A stretch of DNA of 64,000 nucleotides, taken from assembly GCF_001274775.1 (NCBI RefSeq), contig NZ_LGUE01000004.1, positions 819,025 through 883,024 of the forward strand, given 5' to 3'. The translations under genes were made by a program, and so were the position numbers. Numbering within the stretch: position 1 is the stretch's first letter; the number at the start of each line of letters is the position of its first letter. A model generated the notes under the pieces. That model saw nothing but the letters and a program-made list of their open reading frames with translations. It was not told where the DNA came from and ran no database searches. Positions 25,642 to 34,327 of this stretch are shown here, piece after piece. This DNA comes from Rossellomorea marisflavi (GTDB lineage: Bacteria > Bacillota > Bacilli > Bacillales > Bacillaceae_B).

Positions 25642-26754
25642 TTATTCTAGGACGAGCTCGATCTCGTCCTCTTCTGTTGGTTTTGCCGTTTTGCTTGTTT
25701 TCACTTCTTCTTCGTCATTGAAGTTACCTAGGAGTACCGCACCGATGGCGATGATGAGGGCTCCACTGATTCCTCCGATCAAGTATGCGAACGGATTCCC
25801 GATGGAGATGGCTCCGTATAGTCCACCGATCGGTGGCATCTTGTCATAGGCACCAAGCAGGATCGTTATCGCTGCACCGGCGGCACATCCAATCATATTG
25901 AGCGGGATCATCTTCAGCGGATTACGGAGGGTGAACGGGATCGCCCCTTCTGTGATGCCGATCATCCCCATGATCCATGCACCATTCCCTGCTTCACGGA
26001 ATGTTGCGTTGAATTTGCTTCTGCGGATGACAGTCGCAATTGCATAGCCGAGTGGCGGGATGCAGATCGCGATATTGATCATGATGTTCGGTAGATAGAT
26101 ACCGGAAGCCAATAAGGCGTTACCGGCCATCCAGGCTGCCTTATTGACCGGTCCACCAAGATCGAATCCGATCATGGCCCCGAGGATGACGGCCAGAAGG
26201 ACTTTATTCGTTCCGCTCTGGGTCATGCTATTGATCCAATCAATCAGTCCCTGATTCAATGCGCCCAGAGGTCCACCCAATACTAGGGCCATGAGGATCC
26301 CCGTCAGGCCGACGGTGATGAGCGGAAGGATGATCAACGGTACGGTGCTTGCCGCTGCTCCCTTGATTTGAACTTTGTTCTTGATGAGGATCGTGAGGTA
26401 ACCGGCAAAGAATCCGGCGATCACGGCTCCAAGGAACCCTGCATTCGTACTGATGGCCAGGCTTCCACCGACAAATCCTGCGGCAAGTGCCGGCTTCCCG
26501 CCGATCGAATAGGCGATGTAGGCGGCAAGAATCACATTGAGGAGTCCGATTGCCGTCCAGCCGATTCCCTGGAAGAGGTACACATAATGCAGGAAGCCTG
26601 ATGCGTCTGCATAATCATCGAGGTTGCTCACCCCGAATCCGAACCCGATCATTTTCGCAATGGCGACCACCAGCGATCCGCCGATGATGATCGGCAGGGC
26701 GAACGATATACCTGTCATCAAGTGCTGTTTTGCTTCCGATAACCACTTTTTCAT
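25642..26754 (-). CDS. PTS fructose-family permease, IIC component
   Basis: 370 residues with about nine or ten membrane helices. It begins with the typical MTGISFALPIIIGGSLVVAI and contains GFDLGGPVNKAAW and GMIGITEGAIPF, the conserved substrate-site loops of fructose-family IIC proteins. In E. coli the related MngA fuses IIA, IIB and IIC in one chain; here they are three genes in the order IIA-IIB-IIC. The tail after about residue 350 is acidic. It transports and, with IIB, phosphorylates the sugar cleaved by the GH38 enzyme. Confidence 0.92.
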   Translation of the reverse strand: MKKWLSEAKQHLMTGISFALPIIIGGSLVVAIAKMIGFGFGVSNLDDYADASGFLHYVYLFQGIGWTAIGLLNVILAAYIAYSIGGKPALAAGFVGGSLAISTNAGFLGAVIAGFFAGYLTILIKNKVQIKGAAASTVPLIILPLITVGLTGILMALVLGGPLGALNQGLIDWINSMTQSGTNKVLLAVILGAMIGFDLGGPVNKAAWMAGNALLASGIYLPNIMINIAICIPPLGYAIATVIRRSKFNATFREAGNGAWIMGMIGITEGAIPFTLRNPLKMIPLNMIGCAAGAAITILLGAYDKMPPIGGLYGAISIGNPFAYLIGGISGALIIAIGAVLLGNFNDEEEVKTSKTAKPTEEDEIELVLE

Positions 26755-26774
26755 CTTAAGTCCCCCTTTGGCCC

Positions 26775-27095
26775 CTATGCGTTTGCTTTTTGAACGGCTT
26801 CTACCGCTTTTTGAAGAACAAGCTCGGCTTTACTGACTGCCTGACCAATTTTCACCCGCACGATGCGTTTGCCTTCAAAACGTTCCATATCTTCAATCGC
26901 CTTATCTGCTGCGATGATGACGAAATCTGCTTCTGATGCTTCCAACGGGGTGATTTCATTTACTTTCCCTAGGGCTCCCTGTTGCTCGATCTTCACATCA
27001 TACCCAAGCTTAACTCCTGCTTTCTCCAAGGCTTTCGCTGCCATCGGTGTATGGGCCAATCCTGCGATACATGATGTTACACCTACAATTTTCAT
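26775..27095 (-). CDS. PTS fructose-family IIB component
   Basis: 106 residues from the ATG at 27095, ten bases after AGGAG; a GTG at 27104 overlaps the IIA stop but is too near the site. The phosphocysteine C9 sits in VGVTSCIAGLAHTPMAA, the fructose IIB signature. It accepts phosphate from IIA and passes it to the sugar at IIC. It is followed by the IIC gene after 20 bases. Confidence 0.93.
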   Translation of the reverse strand: MKIVGVTSCIAGLAHTPMAAKALEKAGVKLGYDVKIEQQGALGKVNEITPLEASEADFVIIAADKAIEDMERFEGKRIVRVKIGQAVSKAELVLQKAVEAVQKANA

Positions 27096-27100
27096 AGTGG

Positions 27101-27559
27101 TCACGCTCCTATTTGATTAGTAAAATACTGATACAATTCTTCTGCGGTCTCGAGGCTCTCCAGCTTCTCTTTGAATTCATCCTCCAATAGATTGGTTGCC
27201 AGGGAAGCGATGACTTTCAAATGGAGATTTTCCAGATTGCTGCTCGGCATGAGGATCCCGAAGACGTACTTCACGTCCTTTCCGTCCAGAGAGTCCCAGT
27301 CCACTTCATTCCTCAAGCGGATGAAGCAAATCCTTGCCTCCATGACGGCATCGCTCTTCGTGTGGGGCAGGGCGACGGATTCTGATAGTCCGGTGGAATA
27401 TTCCTTCTCCCGCTGCCAAAGGTCCCTCACCAATGCTTCTTTGTTATCTGTTATGTTGAATTTGACCGATACATCGCCGATGAAGTTCATGATATCTTCT
27501 TTCGTTTTGAACTCCTGTTCCAGGAAGATCAGCTCCGGTGATAGTAGCAATTGTGTCAC
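27101..27559 (-). CDS. PTS fructose-family IIA component
   Basis: About 152 residues. The start is a GTG at 27559 or, better spaced from AGGGG, a TTG at 27550. The active-site histidine is in SVALPHTKSDAV (about residue 66), the EIIA-2 signature. Its stop overlaps the region of the IIB start, so the two are coupled. It is the first gene of the operon IIA-IIB-IIC-GH38-regulator. Confidence 0.92.
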   Translation of the reverse strand: MTQLLLSPELIFLEQEFKTKEDIMNFIGDVSVKFNITDNKEALVRDLWQREKEYSTGLSESVALPHTKSDAVMEARICFIRLRNEVDWDSLDGKDVKYVFGILMPSSNLENLHLKVIASLATNLLEDEFKEKLESLETAEELYQYFTNQIGA

Positions 27560-27608
27560 CCCTCATATTGTTGTCGTTTGCTTATGAATCTATCATAATG
27601 AAATCGCT

Positions 27609-27636
27609 ATCATAGATGAATATAAAGAATTTCCAA
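27609..27636 (-). promoter_or_regulatory. candidate promoter of the mng-like operon
   Basis: On the minus strand TTGGAA (27636-27631), 16 bp, TATGAT (27614-27609), about 50 bases before IIA. PRD activators usually bind just upstream of such a weak -35. No clear operator repeat or cre match was found. Confidence 0.4.
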
Positions 27637-27761
27637 AACAATCGGAAAAAATGTACACGAAAGATCCGACACACTATTTACATACAAATTTACCTATATA
27701 TGTTTAAAGTGGTACCCCTCCGTTTAAATACATACCATACACTGCTTAAAGGAGGAGTACC

Positions 27762-28556
27762 ATGAGTTTCCCTAAACTGATGAATATGTTGGAGAACCTG
27801 CACCTGCACACCCCCGATAAGATGCTGACCGTGTACTTGAATACCGACCGGAGCGATCCCGATCAGCAGGGAGGAGAATGGAAAATCGCCTTGAAGAACG
27901 GATTCAACAGGCTCGAGGAATACCTGGAGAGCGCCCCTGAAGAACAGGAACGTTTGAAGGATCTGCGTCTGAAAGTCGAAGAATATGTGCACAGCAAGGA
28001 GCGTGAACTTCCCCGGAGCTTCATTTTTTTCGCATCCCGGGACAGTGGCATCTGGGAAGCCCTCGAGCTTCAGGTGCCGGTGGAAACCAACTTCTATTGG
28101 GAAGAAGATCCTATGCTTGACGCTCTGAAGGAACTGCATGAATCCTACCCCCATACCGGTCTCATCCTCATCCAACAAAATCAGGTCAAGATCCTGACGT
28201 CTGCTTTCGGCAACCTCTTATCGAACGAATCCATGGAGTTCGATCTCGACACCGACGACTGGCGGAAGTATGAAGGTCCCCACCACGCAGACGCCAGCAT
28301 GGGAAGTTCCAAGTCGAACCAAAAAGAAGAGTTCGAAAACCGGGTCAAGGCCAATCAGCAGCGCTGGTGGAAGAGTCTCGCCAGCATGCTCGATAAAAAA
28401 GCAGCTGATGAAAAGTGGGACCGCATCATCCTTGTCGGCAACAAGGAAGAAGCAGCCGTATTGGAGGAAAATATGAACAAAGAAGTACATGAGACAATCG
28501 GTAAGAATCTCCTCAATGAAAATGAACATCACGTAATCGAAAAAATCCTCGCGTAG
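27762..28556 (+). CDS. VLRF1-type release-factor-like protein
   Basis: 264 residues behind AAAGGAGG. The sequence resembles the aeRF1-type VLRF1 family I recall from Bacillus annotation: an N-terminal region with MLTVYLNTDRSDP, a middle with PRSFIFFAS and LILIQQNQVKIL, then a linker HHADASMGSS, a long helix with QQRWWKSLASML and a Rossmann-like end (RIILVGNKEEAAVLEENM). Eukaryotic VLRF1/Vms1 relatives cut peptidyl-tRNA on stalled ribosomes. The bacterial proteins are thought to do likewise, but this is not shown here. It is divergent from the PTS operon, with its own terminator. Confidence 0.7.
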   Translation: MSFPKLMNMLENLHLHTPDKMLTVYLNTDRSDPDQQGGEWKIALKNGFNRLEEYLESAPEEQERLKDLRLKVEEYVHSKERELPRSFIFFASRDSGIWEALELQVPVETNFYWEEDPMLDALKELHESYPHTGLILIQQNQVKILTSAFGNLLSNESMEFDLDTDDWRKYEGPHHADASMGSSKSNQKEEFENRVKANQQRWWKSLASMLDKKAADEKWDRIILVGNKEEAAVLEENMNKEVHETIGKNLLNENEHHVIEKILA

Positions 28557-28561
28557 AACAG

Positions 28562-28590
28562 AAAGATCCCGCCAAACCGGCGGGATCTTT
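28562..28590 (+). terminator. intrinsic terminator after the VLRF1-like gene
   Basis: AAAGATCCCGCC (28562-28573) pairs perfectly with GGCGGGATCTTT (28579-28590). Confidence 0.85.
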
Positions 28591-28650
28591 CATTCTTTCA
28601 TGCACATCCGCCCACTCCATTCATACACTGAAAACAGGAGGTGTGCGCCT

Positions 28651-28938
28651 GTGCTATCACGAATTAAATGGTTATCTTTTTCAATCGAGCTTTTCTTGGC
28701 CGTACCGATTTTCGGAAATCTCGCCGGTGAATCCATCCCGTATCTTCTCTGTCTCATTTCCCTGTGGCACCTGGGAGTATTCTTCATTTCCCGATCGGAT
28801 GACCAGCCCGTTCTCGGAAGTGTGCTTGGAATCATCGCTTCCTTCCTTAACTTCTTCCCTGTCATCCGGCTTATCGCCCATGCCATCACTGCGATTGTCC
28901 TCATTTTTGAAATTCAAAAGGCTCCTGGTATGGAGTGA
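28651..28938 (+). CDS. small membrane protein, unknown
   Basis: 95 residues from a GTG at 28651 behind ACAGGAGG. Three hydrophobic segments (LFLAVPIFGNLA, YLLCLISLWHLGVFFI, and a longer one ending in AITAIVLIFEI) make it a small polytopic membrane protein. No family was recognised. Frames in other registers over this stretch are shadows. A perfect hairpin without a T-run follows at 28953-28978. Confidence 0.7.
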   Translation: MLSRIKWLSFSIELFLAVPIFGNLAGESIPYLLCLISLWHLGVFFISRSDDQPVLGSVLGIIASFLNFFPVIRLIAHAITAIVLIFEIQKAPGME

Positions 28939-28952
28939 TCTGCACAAAAAAT

Positions 28953-28978
28953 GGAGAATAATGGTTTCATTATTCTCC
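28953..28978. terminator. hairpin after the small membrane protein gene
   Basis: GGAGAATAATG and CATTATTCTCC are perfect 11-bp arms around GTTT. The following bases TCCAAAG give no U-run, so this may be a weak terminator or an RNA-stabilising stem. Confidence 0.5.
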
Positions 28979-29055
28979 TCCAAAGTAAACCTACATAACG
29001 GGAGACTTCAGGGTCTTTCCTCCACGCAACACGGGGATCCCCACTCCGACACAAT

Positions 29056-29090
29056 AAAAAAGCCCTATGCAGTGAAACCGCATAGAGCCC
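29056..29090 (-). terminator. intrinsic terminator after the RDD gene
   Basis: On the minus strand GGGCTCTATGC pairs with GCATAGGGC around GGTTTCACT, and a T-run follows. Confidence 0.8.
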
Positions 29091-29094
29091 TCTT

Positions 29095-29895
29095 CTATAA
29101 TTCATATTCCCACTCATCGCGAAGCTTCAGATAAAGGATCAGCAGCGTATTCTCTAGCTGCTCATACGTCTTCTGCTCCTTGCTCAGTTCGAGCTTAGGA
29201 AACAAAATGGTGGCGATCTTCTTCGTCAGCTCGTTCCTTTTCTCGAGGGGAAGATTGGTGAAGCGTTCTGCGTACCCTTTCAACAAGGTCCAGTCCCTCT
29301 CATTCAGCTGCTTCATATTCCATTCCTCGATTTTAAGATCTTCACTCTTAAGATTCCTTCTTTGAATCTCCTTGTCCAGCCTGCTCATCCGCTTACTCTT
29401 GGCCCTTCGCTCATGAACAACGATCGTTCCCGCAACGAGGTCTCCAAGGCGTTTATGCTTGGGATGGGCATACACCATGATCATTCCCAGAACATAGTAA
29501 GCAGGCAGTTGATCGATGATCCTCATCAAGTTCCGGATCACTGAAGAAAGAAGCGTGATACGATGGCCATTCTCCTGCATCACATGGATGCCGAGTATCT
29601 TTTTCCCGATCGTCTTCCCGTTCCAGAAGTACTCCTGCCCGGCAAAGTATCCCCAGTTAAGGATGAACATCACGATCACCACACCCAAGATCAGATAAGG
29701 CGATATAGATCCAAGACCTAAATACATATCGAATCCCCACACGCCTAAGAACGTGATGAACAGGATCAATAGTGCTACGACGGTGATGATTGCCTGATCG
29801 ATGATGAGGGCCGCCGCCCTGCTTCCGAGTCCTGCCGGTTCAAATTTGAGGGACACGTATTCGGGGGTTTTGACTTCCACTTTTTCTTCCATCAT
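29095..29895 (-). CDS. RDD family membrane protein
   Basis: 266 residues from the ATG at 29895, eight bases after AGGAGG. The RDD domain has three membrane helices; the conserved R and D residues are in GLGSRAAALIIDQ and KTIGKKILGIHV. The C-terminal 110 residues are soluble, charged and helical, which is unusual compared with short RDD proteins. It is divergent from spoIIM. RDD, SpoIIM, DUF58, MoxR and DUF4129 genes commonly cluster, so these likely form one membrane-associated system of unknown task. Confidence 0.88.
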   Translation of the reverse strand: MMEEKVEVKTPEYVSLKFEPAGLGSRAAALIIDQAIITVVALLILFITFLGVWGFDMYLGLGSISPYLILGVVIVMFILNWGYFAGQEYFWNGKTIGKKILGIHVMQENGHRITLLSSVIRNLMRIIDQLPAYYVLGMIMVYAHPKHKRLGDLVAGTIVVHERRAKSKRMSRLDKEIQRRNLKSEDLKIEEWNMKQLNERDWTLLKGYAERFTNLPLEKRNELTKKIATILFPKLELSKEQKTYEQLENTLLILYLKLRDEWEYEL

Positions 29896-29996
29896 GAATA
29901 TATCCTCCTTTCTATTGAATTTCATGCGAAACAGTTTCTATTTTTTCCTAAAATTACTATAATAAGAGGTATCATTACCGACAGGAAGGTGTGCTC

Positions 29997-30971
29997 ATGA
30001 ACGTCAAACAGTTCGTTAAACAACATCGGGAAGACTGGAAACGCCTTGAAGAGTTGATGACGGTCCTCCAGAAAAAGAGAAATGCCTCCGGGGATGCCAT
30101 CCGGCGCTTCAATAAGCTCTATCAAAAGGCGGCCCAGAATCTCTCATACAGTCAGACCTATTATCCGAAAGAAGATGTTACTCAATACTTGAATGGCCTT
30201 GTATCTCAATCCCATAATCTTTTATACAATGACCAGCTATCGAGTGGAAAGCAGGTACGCCGATTCTTCTCCACTACGTTCATCGGACTGCTCCTTGAAC
30301 AGTGGAAAGCTGTCGTTATCGCCATGGGACTGTTTTTCCTGGGAGCAGCAGGGGCGTTCATCGCCGTCATCGGCGACCCCCTCACCGCTTATTCCATCCT
30401 GCCTGACAGCATGGCCCAAACCGTCGATCCTTCCTCAACAGGTGAAATCGATGGAAATGTCGACTCACCGACCATGTCGGGAGCCATCATGACGAATAAT
30501 ATCCAGGTTTCCTTCCTTGCTTTCGCAGGCGGCATCACGTTTGGTCTGTTGACAACCTATGTGCTGATCTATAACGGAGTCCTCCTTGGAGCCCTTGCTG
30601 CCGTGTTTACCAATGCCGGACACACCTATGAATTCTGGGCGTATATCGTCCCTCATGGAATGATCGAACTGACAGCGATTTTCATCGCCGGCGGTGCAGG
30701 GCTTCTCATGGGGTACAAACTTTTTGTACCCGGCACCCTTTCAAGGGGATACCATCTCAAAGTGCAGGCCAAACGATCGGTCCAGCTCGTTCTCGGAACG
30801 ATTCCGCTGTTTGTCATCGCAGGCCTCATCGAGGGGTTCATCACGCCGGCAGCGATTCCGCTCTCCGTGAAATATGGAGTCGCCCTGGTGACCGTTCTGG
30901 GACTCATCCTTTATGTCGCCATCGGAAAGCTCCTTCTAGGAAGGAACAAATTACAAGAGACCTCTGTTTAA
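29997..30971 (+). CDS. SpoIIM/DUF95 family membrane protein
   Basis: 324 residues from the ATG at 29997 behind AGGAAGG. A helical cytosolic N-terminus (about 100 residues) is followed by five or so membrane helices with the DUF95 signatures SFLAFAGGITFGLLTTY, NGVLLGA and HGMIELTAIFIAGGAG. The sporulation SpoIIM works with SpoIID and SpoIIP in engulfment. This longer, MoxR-linked type is a distinct subgroup and need not act in sporulation. Its 3' end overlaps the converging DUF58 gene by 21 bases. Confidence 0.88.
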   Translation: MNVKQFVKQHREDWKRLEELMTVLQKKRNASGDAIRRFNKLYQKAAQNLSYSQTYYPKEDVTQYLNGLVSQSHNLLYNDQLSSGKQVRRFFSTTFIGLLLEQWKAVVIAMGLFFLGAAGAFIAVIGDPLTAYSILPDSMAQTVDPSSTGEIDGNVDSPTMSGAIMTNNIQVSFLAFAGGITFGLLTTYVLIYNGVLLGALAAVFTNAGHTYEFWAYIVPHGMIELTAIFIAGGAGLLMGYKLFVPGTLSRGYHLKVQAKRSVQLVLGTIPLFVIAGLIEGFITPAAIPLSVKYGVALVTVLGLILYVAIGKLLLGRNKLQETSV

Positions 30972-32309
30972 CACATCAATATAATGGGAAACGGCCGTTG
31001 AAGCCAGTTTCTCCTCACGGGCCTCCAGCATATGGAGGCCTTGTTTTTCCCATTTCATCTTTTCTTTTCTCTTCTCCATGATCTGTTGTTGCGCCATGCT
31101 CTTGATCATGGTCGCCTTCACATTGGCAGGCTCATCCTTGCTCCTATTTATGACCGTCTCATCTTCCACTCCGATTGTCAGGAATAGATGCTGCCTTCTT
31201 AAACGTTGGAAATGAAAGAGGAGACTATCTTCATTCAAGAATGTATGCACATCACTGAATAAAAGAAGAAGGCTTCGCTTTCGCTGCACCGACTGGATAT
31301 GCTGGAACACAAGGGCATAATTTGATTCTGCCGCATCCACTTGAAGCGAGTAGATCTGTTCGAGGATCGTCTGCATATGCCCCATTCCTTTTGCCGGCGG
31401 AACATACACTTTGATTTCCCGACTGAAGCCAATGACGGATACATAGTCACCGTTCTTCAATGCAGCCGCCGCTACGGTCATGGCAGCTTCGAGTGATTTC
31501 TCCAGCCGATTTCCCTCTTTCAATTCAGCCCCCATCATCCGTCCGCAATCGATCAGGATCGTGATGTATTTGCCGTGTTCCGGCTCATACTCATTGGTCA
31601 TGACTTCCTGGAGCTTGGCGGTCTGACGCCAGTTGATCATACGGGGGTCATCGCCCGTAACATATGTCCGGATCTTAGCAAACTCCCCGGATCCGCTCTT
31701 TTGTTTCCGGATCTTCTGCCCTTCATACATAAGGTACTGCTGGGCGTCTTCAAGAACCTTCCTCGTCTCGGTAAGATCCGGAATGACTCGAACTGCGTCA
31801 TCCGTTTTAAAAGTCTTCTGCTTTGCCCATAGTCCGAATCGGCTCCTGTAGCGAAGGTAGATGCGACTAAGATTGTAATCACCCCGTACGGGTGCGACCA
31901 TGTTATAGCTTCCGCTTAAACTGCTGGAAGCAGGGATTTTCCCTTTCAGGGGGAAACGGGCCTCAAACACCTGCGGGAGCCCGTCCTTCAGTTCGATGAG
32001 CATCTCGTGATGGGAAGCGTTATGGATGTGAAGGTCCACTTTATATTCAAGGCCACGTTCCAACTGATTCTCAATCTGCCTTGACATCCCCACCTCTTTT
32101 TTCTTAGGTGATAGAAGGAGATCGCACAGGCTGAGACCGATCAGGAGTGCATCGATGAGGAAAACAAGGGGCCACGGCAGACCGAATCCCCCTGCTACGA
32201 TCAGGAGGCTTGAAGCAATCCCGAATACGATAAGGAGTTTTCCTGTCGGAAGGATCCCCTTATCTTGGAACAGTAACCGACCCAACAAGTTCCTGGATGA
32301 TTTGGTCAA
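30951..32309 (-). CDS. DUF58 domain protein
   Basis: 452 residues from a TTG at 32309, eight bases after GGAGGG, overlapping the moxR-like gene by 50 bases. Two membrane helices at the N-terminus are followed by the DUF58 core TGDDPRMINWRQTAK (about residue 215) and a vWA-like domain whose metal site is altered (ILIDCGRMMG in place of D-x-S-x-S). Partners of MoxR ATPases of this kind are thought to bind metal-dependent adhesion targets. Last gene of a five-gene operon. Confidence 0.9.
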   Translation of the reverse strand: MTKSSRNLLGRLLFQDKGILPTGKLLIVFGIASSLLIVAGGFGLPWPLVFLIDALLIGLSLCDLLLSPKKKEVGMSRQIENQLERGLEYKVDLHIHNASHHEMLIELKDGLPQVFEARFPLKGKIPASSSLSGSYNMVAPVRGDYNLSRIYLRYRSRFGLWAKQKTFKTDDAVRVIPDLTETRKVLEDAQQYLMYEGQKIRKQKSGSGEFAKIRTYVTGDDPRMINWRQTAKLQEVMTNEYEPEHGKYITILIDCGRMMGAELKEGNRLEKSLEAAMTVAAAALKNGDYVSVIGFSREIKVYVPPAKGMGHMQTILEQIYSLQVDAAESNYALVFQHIQSVQRKRSLLLLFSDVHTFLNEDSLLFHFQRLRRQHLFLTIGVEDETVINRSKDEPANVKATMIKSMAQQQIMEKRKEKMKWEKQGLHMLEAREEKLASTAVSHYIDVLNRGLL

Positions 32310-33186
32310 CGGTCAATCCCTCCAATTCTACATGCGGGGATAGCTGGATCCTGTGTCTCAGAGCTGGCTTTGCTACAATCTTGACGTCATCCGGGGTCAC
32401 GTAGTCCCTCTCTTGAAGGTATGCCCATGCCCGTGCAGCCCGGGCAATGGAAATGGCGGCACGTGTACTTGCTCCGAAGCGGATCGATTCCGTCTCACGG
32501 GTACGCCGGACGATCTGCATGATGTAATCCAGTACGGCGTCGTTGATGGTCACCCCTTCTATTTCATTCCTGATGGAGAGGAAGGTGGCCAAGTCCATGA
32601 CCGGTGCATCCGACTCTGTGCGGATCCCCGCAATCACCTGGGCCAGCACCTGCTTCTCTTCTGCAAATGAAGGGAAGTCAATATCAAGTTTGAAAAGGAA
32701 TCGATCCTGCTGGGCCTCCGGAAGAGGATACGTGCCTTCGAACTCCAACGGATTCTGCGTTGCAACGACGAAGAATACTTCTTCGAGGGTATACGTCTTC
32801 CCCTGGATGGTGACCTGTTTCTCTTCCATCGCTTCCAACAGGGCAGCCTGAGTCTTTGCTGGTGTCCTGTTGATTTCATCCGCTAATAGAATGTTGGTGA
32901 AAATCGGTCCCTTCAGGGTTTGGAAGGAGCTTTCTTTCATATTGTAGATGGTGCTCCCCGTAATATCGCTCGGAAGAAGGTCCGGGGTGAATTGGATCCT
33001 GTTGAATCCCCCGCCGATCAGTCTTGCCAGCGTCTTCACCATCTGTGTCTTCCCCGTACCTGGCACACCTTCCACGAGGACATGTCCCCCTGCCAGTACA
33101 GCAGACAGCAATAATCTCAGGTTCGTAGATTGACCGATGATTCTCTCTTCATATTTATTCAATAGGGCGTTTATTTCTTGATTCAT
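32260..33186 (-). CDS. MoxR family AAA+ ATPase
   Basis: 308 residues. Walker A is GVPGTGKTQ (about residue 40), Walker B LLADEINR, and sensor 1 ATQNPLEFEGTYPLPEAQQ; the MoxR lid domain with SIRFGASTRAAI follows. Such ATPases act as chaperones with vWA/DUF58 proteins to mature or activate complexes. It overlaps the preceding gene by an ATGA and the DUF58 gene by 50 bases, so expression is tightly coupled. Confidence 0.95.
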   Translation of the reverse strand: MNQEINALLNKYEERIIGQSTNLRLLLSAVLAGGHVLVEGVPGTGKTQMVKTLARLIGGGFNRIQFTPDLLPSDITGSTIYNMKESSFQTLKGPIFTNILLADEINRTPAKTQAALLEAMEEKQVTIQGKTYTLEEVFFVVATQNPLEFEGTYPLPEAQQDRFLFKLDIDFPSFAEEKQVLAQVIAGIRTESDAPVMDLATFLSIRNEIEGVTINDAVLDYIMQIVRRTRETESIRFGASTRAAISIARAARAWAYLQERDYVTPDDVKIVAKPALRHRIQLSPHVELEGLTVDQIIQELVGSVTVPR

Positions 33187-34307
33187 AGATCCTCCACCTC
33201 TTTCCTCAATTCGTCAATCGCTTGTGACCACTTTACGTATTCCACTTGATCCAATCGTGCTCTCTGCAGAACGACCGGAAGTCCCTCTGTGATCGCCATG
33301 ATCTTCTTATCCGGGAGAAGCTTGACCCTTCGCTTCAGGGAATCCTGTATATCCGGCCATTCCTTTGATGTAGGGATGCCCCAGCGGTCTTGAAGGGACT
33401 GCCTGACATAGTCCGCCTGCATTTGGAGGGATTCCTTATAAAGCTTCCTCCTTATGTACCAAGAGCCCAGTGCCCTGATCCGTTCATCGCTGAACCTCAC
33501 TGTTTCCTCCCTGACCGTTTCGATGGAACCAAATCGTTTCCCTTTCAACCAGAGCCAGAGGATGGTCAAGATGATGACCTGCAACAAGAAGATGAGCATC
33601 CACTGCGGATACACCAGTACATCCCGTAATCCTGAAGTGCCGTAGTGATAGTACTCATCAAACAAGATGGCGTCTTTATCATCGGCACCCGCTTCTCTCA
33701 GGAGGGTCAGGAGGATGGGAAGATGCTCCTTCTTCAGGATCGTGTTGTTGATGAACCACTGCGGATTTGTCGAGACAATGAGTTCTCCGTTACCGAATTC
33801 GCGCTTTGTTGCAACGGCTCCTTCCCGATCACTCAGAAGGACTACATCGTCTTCCGGTATGATCCTTACATTCGAGAGCTCACCTGTTCTGAAGAGTCTC
33901 TGCCCAAGATTGACATTGTTCGTAAACTGGTCGGTATACTCCGTTTCGATTCCGAATAATCCATCCGGGTCCTCTTTGATGAGCAGGATGGTATTCCCTC
34001 TTTCCATGAAATCCTCATATCCCTGGATTTCCTCCTGGGTGGGGAAAGAAAAAGGTTCGATCATGATCAGCAGCTGATCCGACCCATCGGGAAGACGATC
34101 AGAAGGCAACTCCCACCGCGATACTTCCGGTGCTTCCTGCCCAAGGTACGTATAAAGCGCTTTTGTTCCTGTCGGGGAGGGTGATTCGGAGAGGAACGGC
34201 TTATAGTCCTTCGGCTTATCTCCTGATAGGAGGACGCCCGCCGTCAGGAATACTGCGATGGCAACGGCAAATCCGATCCATCCTTTAAGGTTTGACAATC
34301 GTTTCAA
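33183..34307 (-). CDS. DUF4350 domain membrane protein
   Basis: 374 residues with an N-terminal membrane helix (about 10-28), a soluble outer part of about 200 residues resembling DUF4350 (LLIMIEPFSFPTQEEIQGYEDFMERGN-type strand and helix), then a second helix (YPQWMLIFLLQVIILTILW) and a basic cytosolic tail of about 120 residues. DUF4350 proteins lie in MoxR-DUF58-DUF4129 clusters; their role is unknown. The 4-base overlap with moxR marks coupling. Confidence 0.85.
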   Translation of the reverse strand: MKRLSNLKGWIGFAVAIAVFLTAGVLLSGDKPKDYKPFLSESPSPTGTKALYTYLGQEAPEVSRWELPSDRLPDGSDQLLIMIEPFSFPTQEEIQGYEDFMERGNTILLIKEDPDGLFGIETEYTDQFTNNVNLGQRLFRTGELSNVRIIPEDDVVLLSDREGAVATKREFGNGELIVSTNPQWFINNTILKKEHLPILLTLLREAGADDKDAILFDEYYHYGTSGLRDVLVYPQWMLIFLLQVIILTILWLWLKGKRFGSIETVREETVRFSDERIRALGSWYIRRKLYKESLQMQADYVRQSLQDRWGIPTSKEWPDIQDSLKRRVKLLPDKKIMAITEGLPVVLQRARLDQVEYVKWSQAIDELRKEVEDL

Positions 34308-34327
34308 TGCTCTTTCCTCCCTCCCTT

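Noticed and set aside
28600..28650. Upstream extension of the small membrane protein
   Set aside because: The GTG at 28651 has a well-placed AGGAGG; the extension covers the preceding terminator region.
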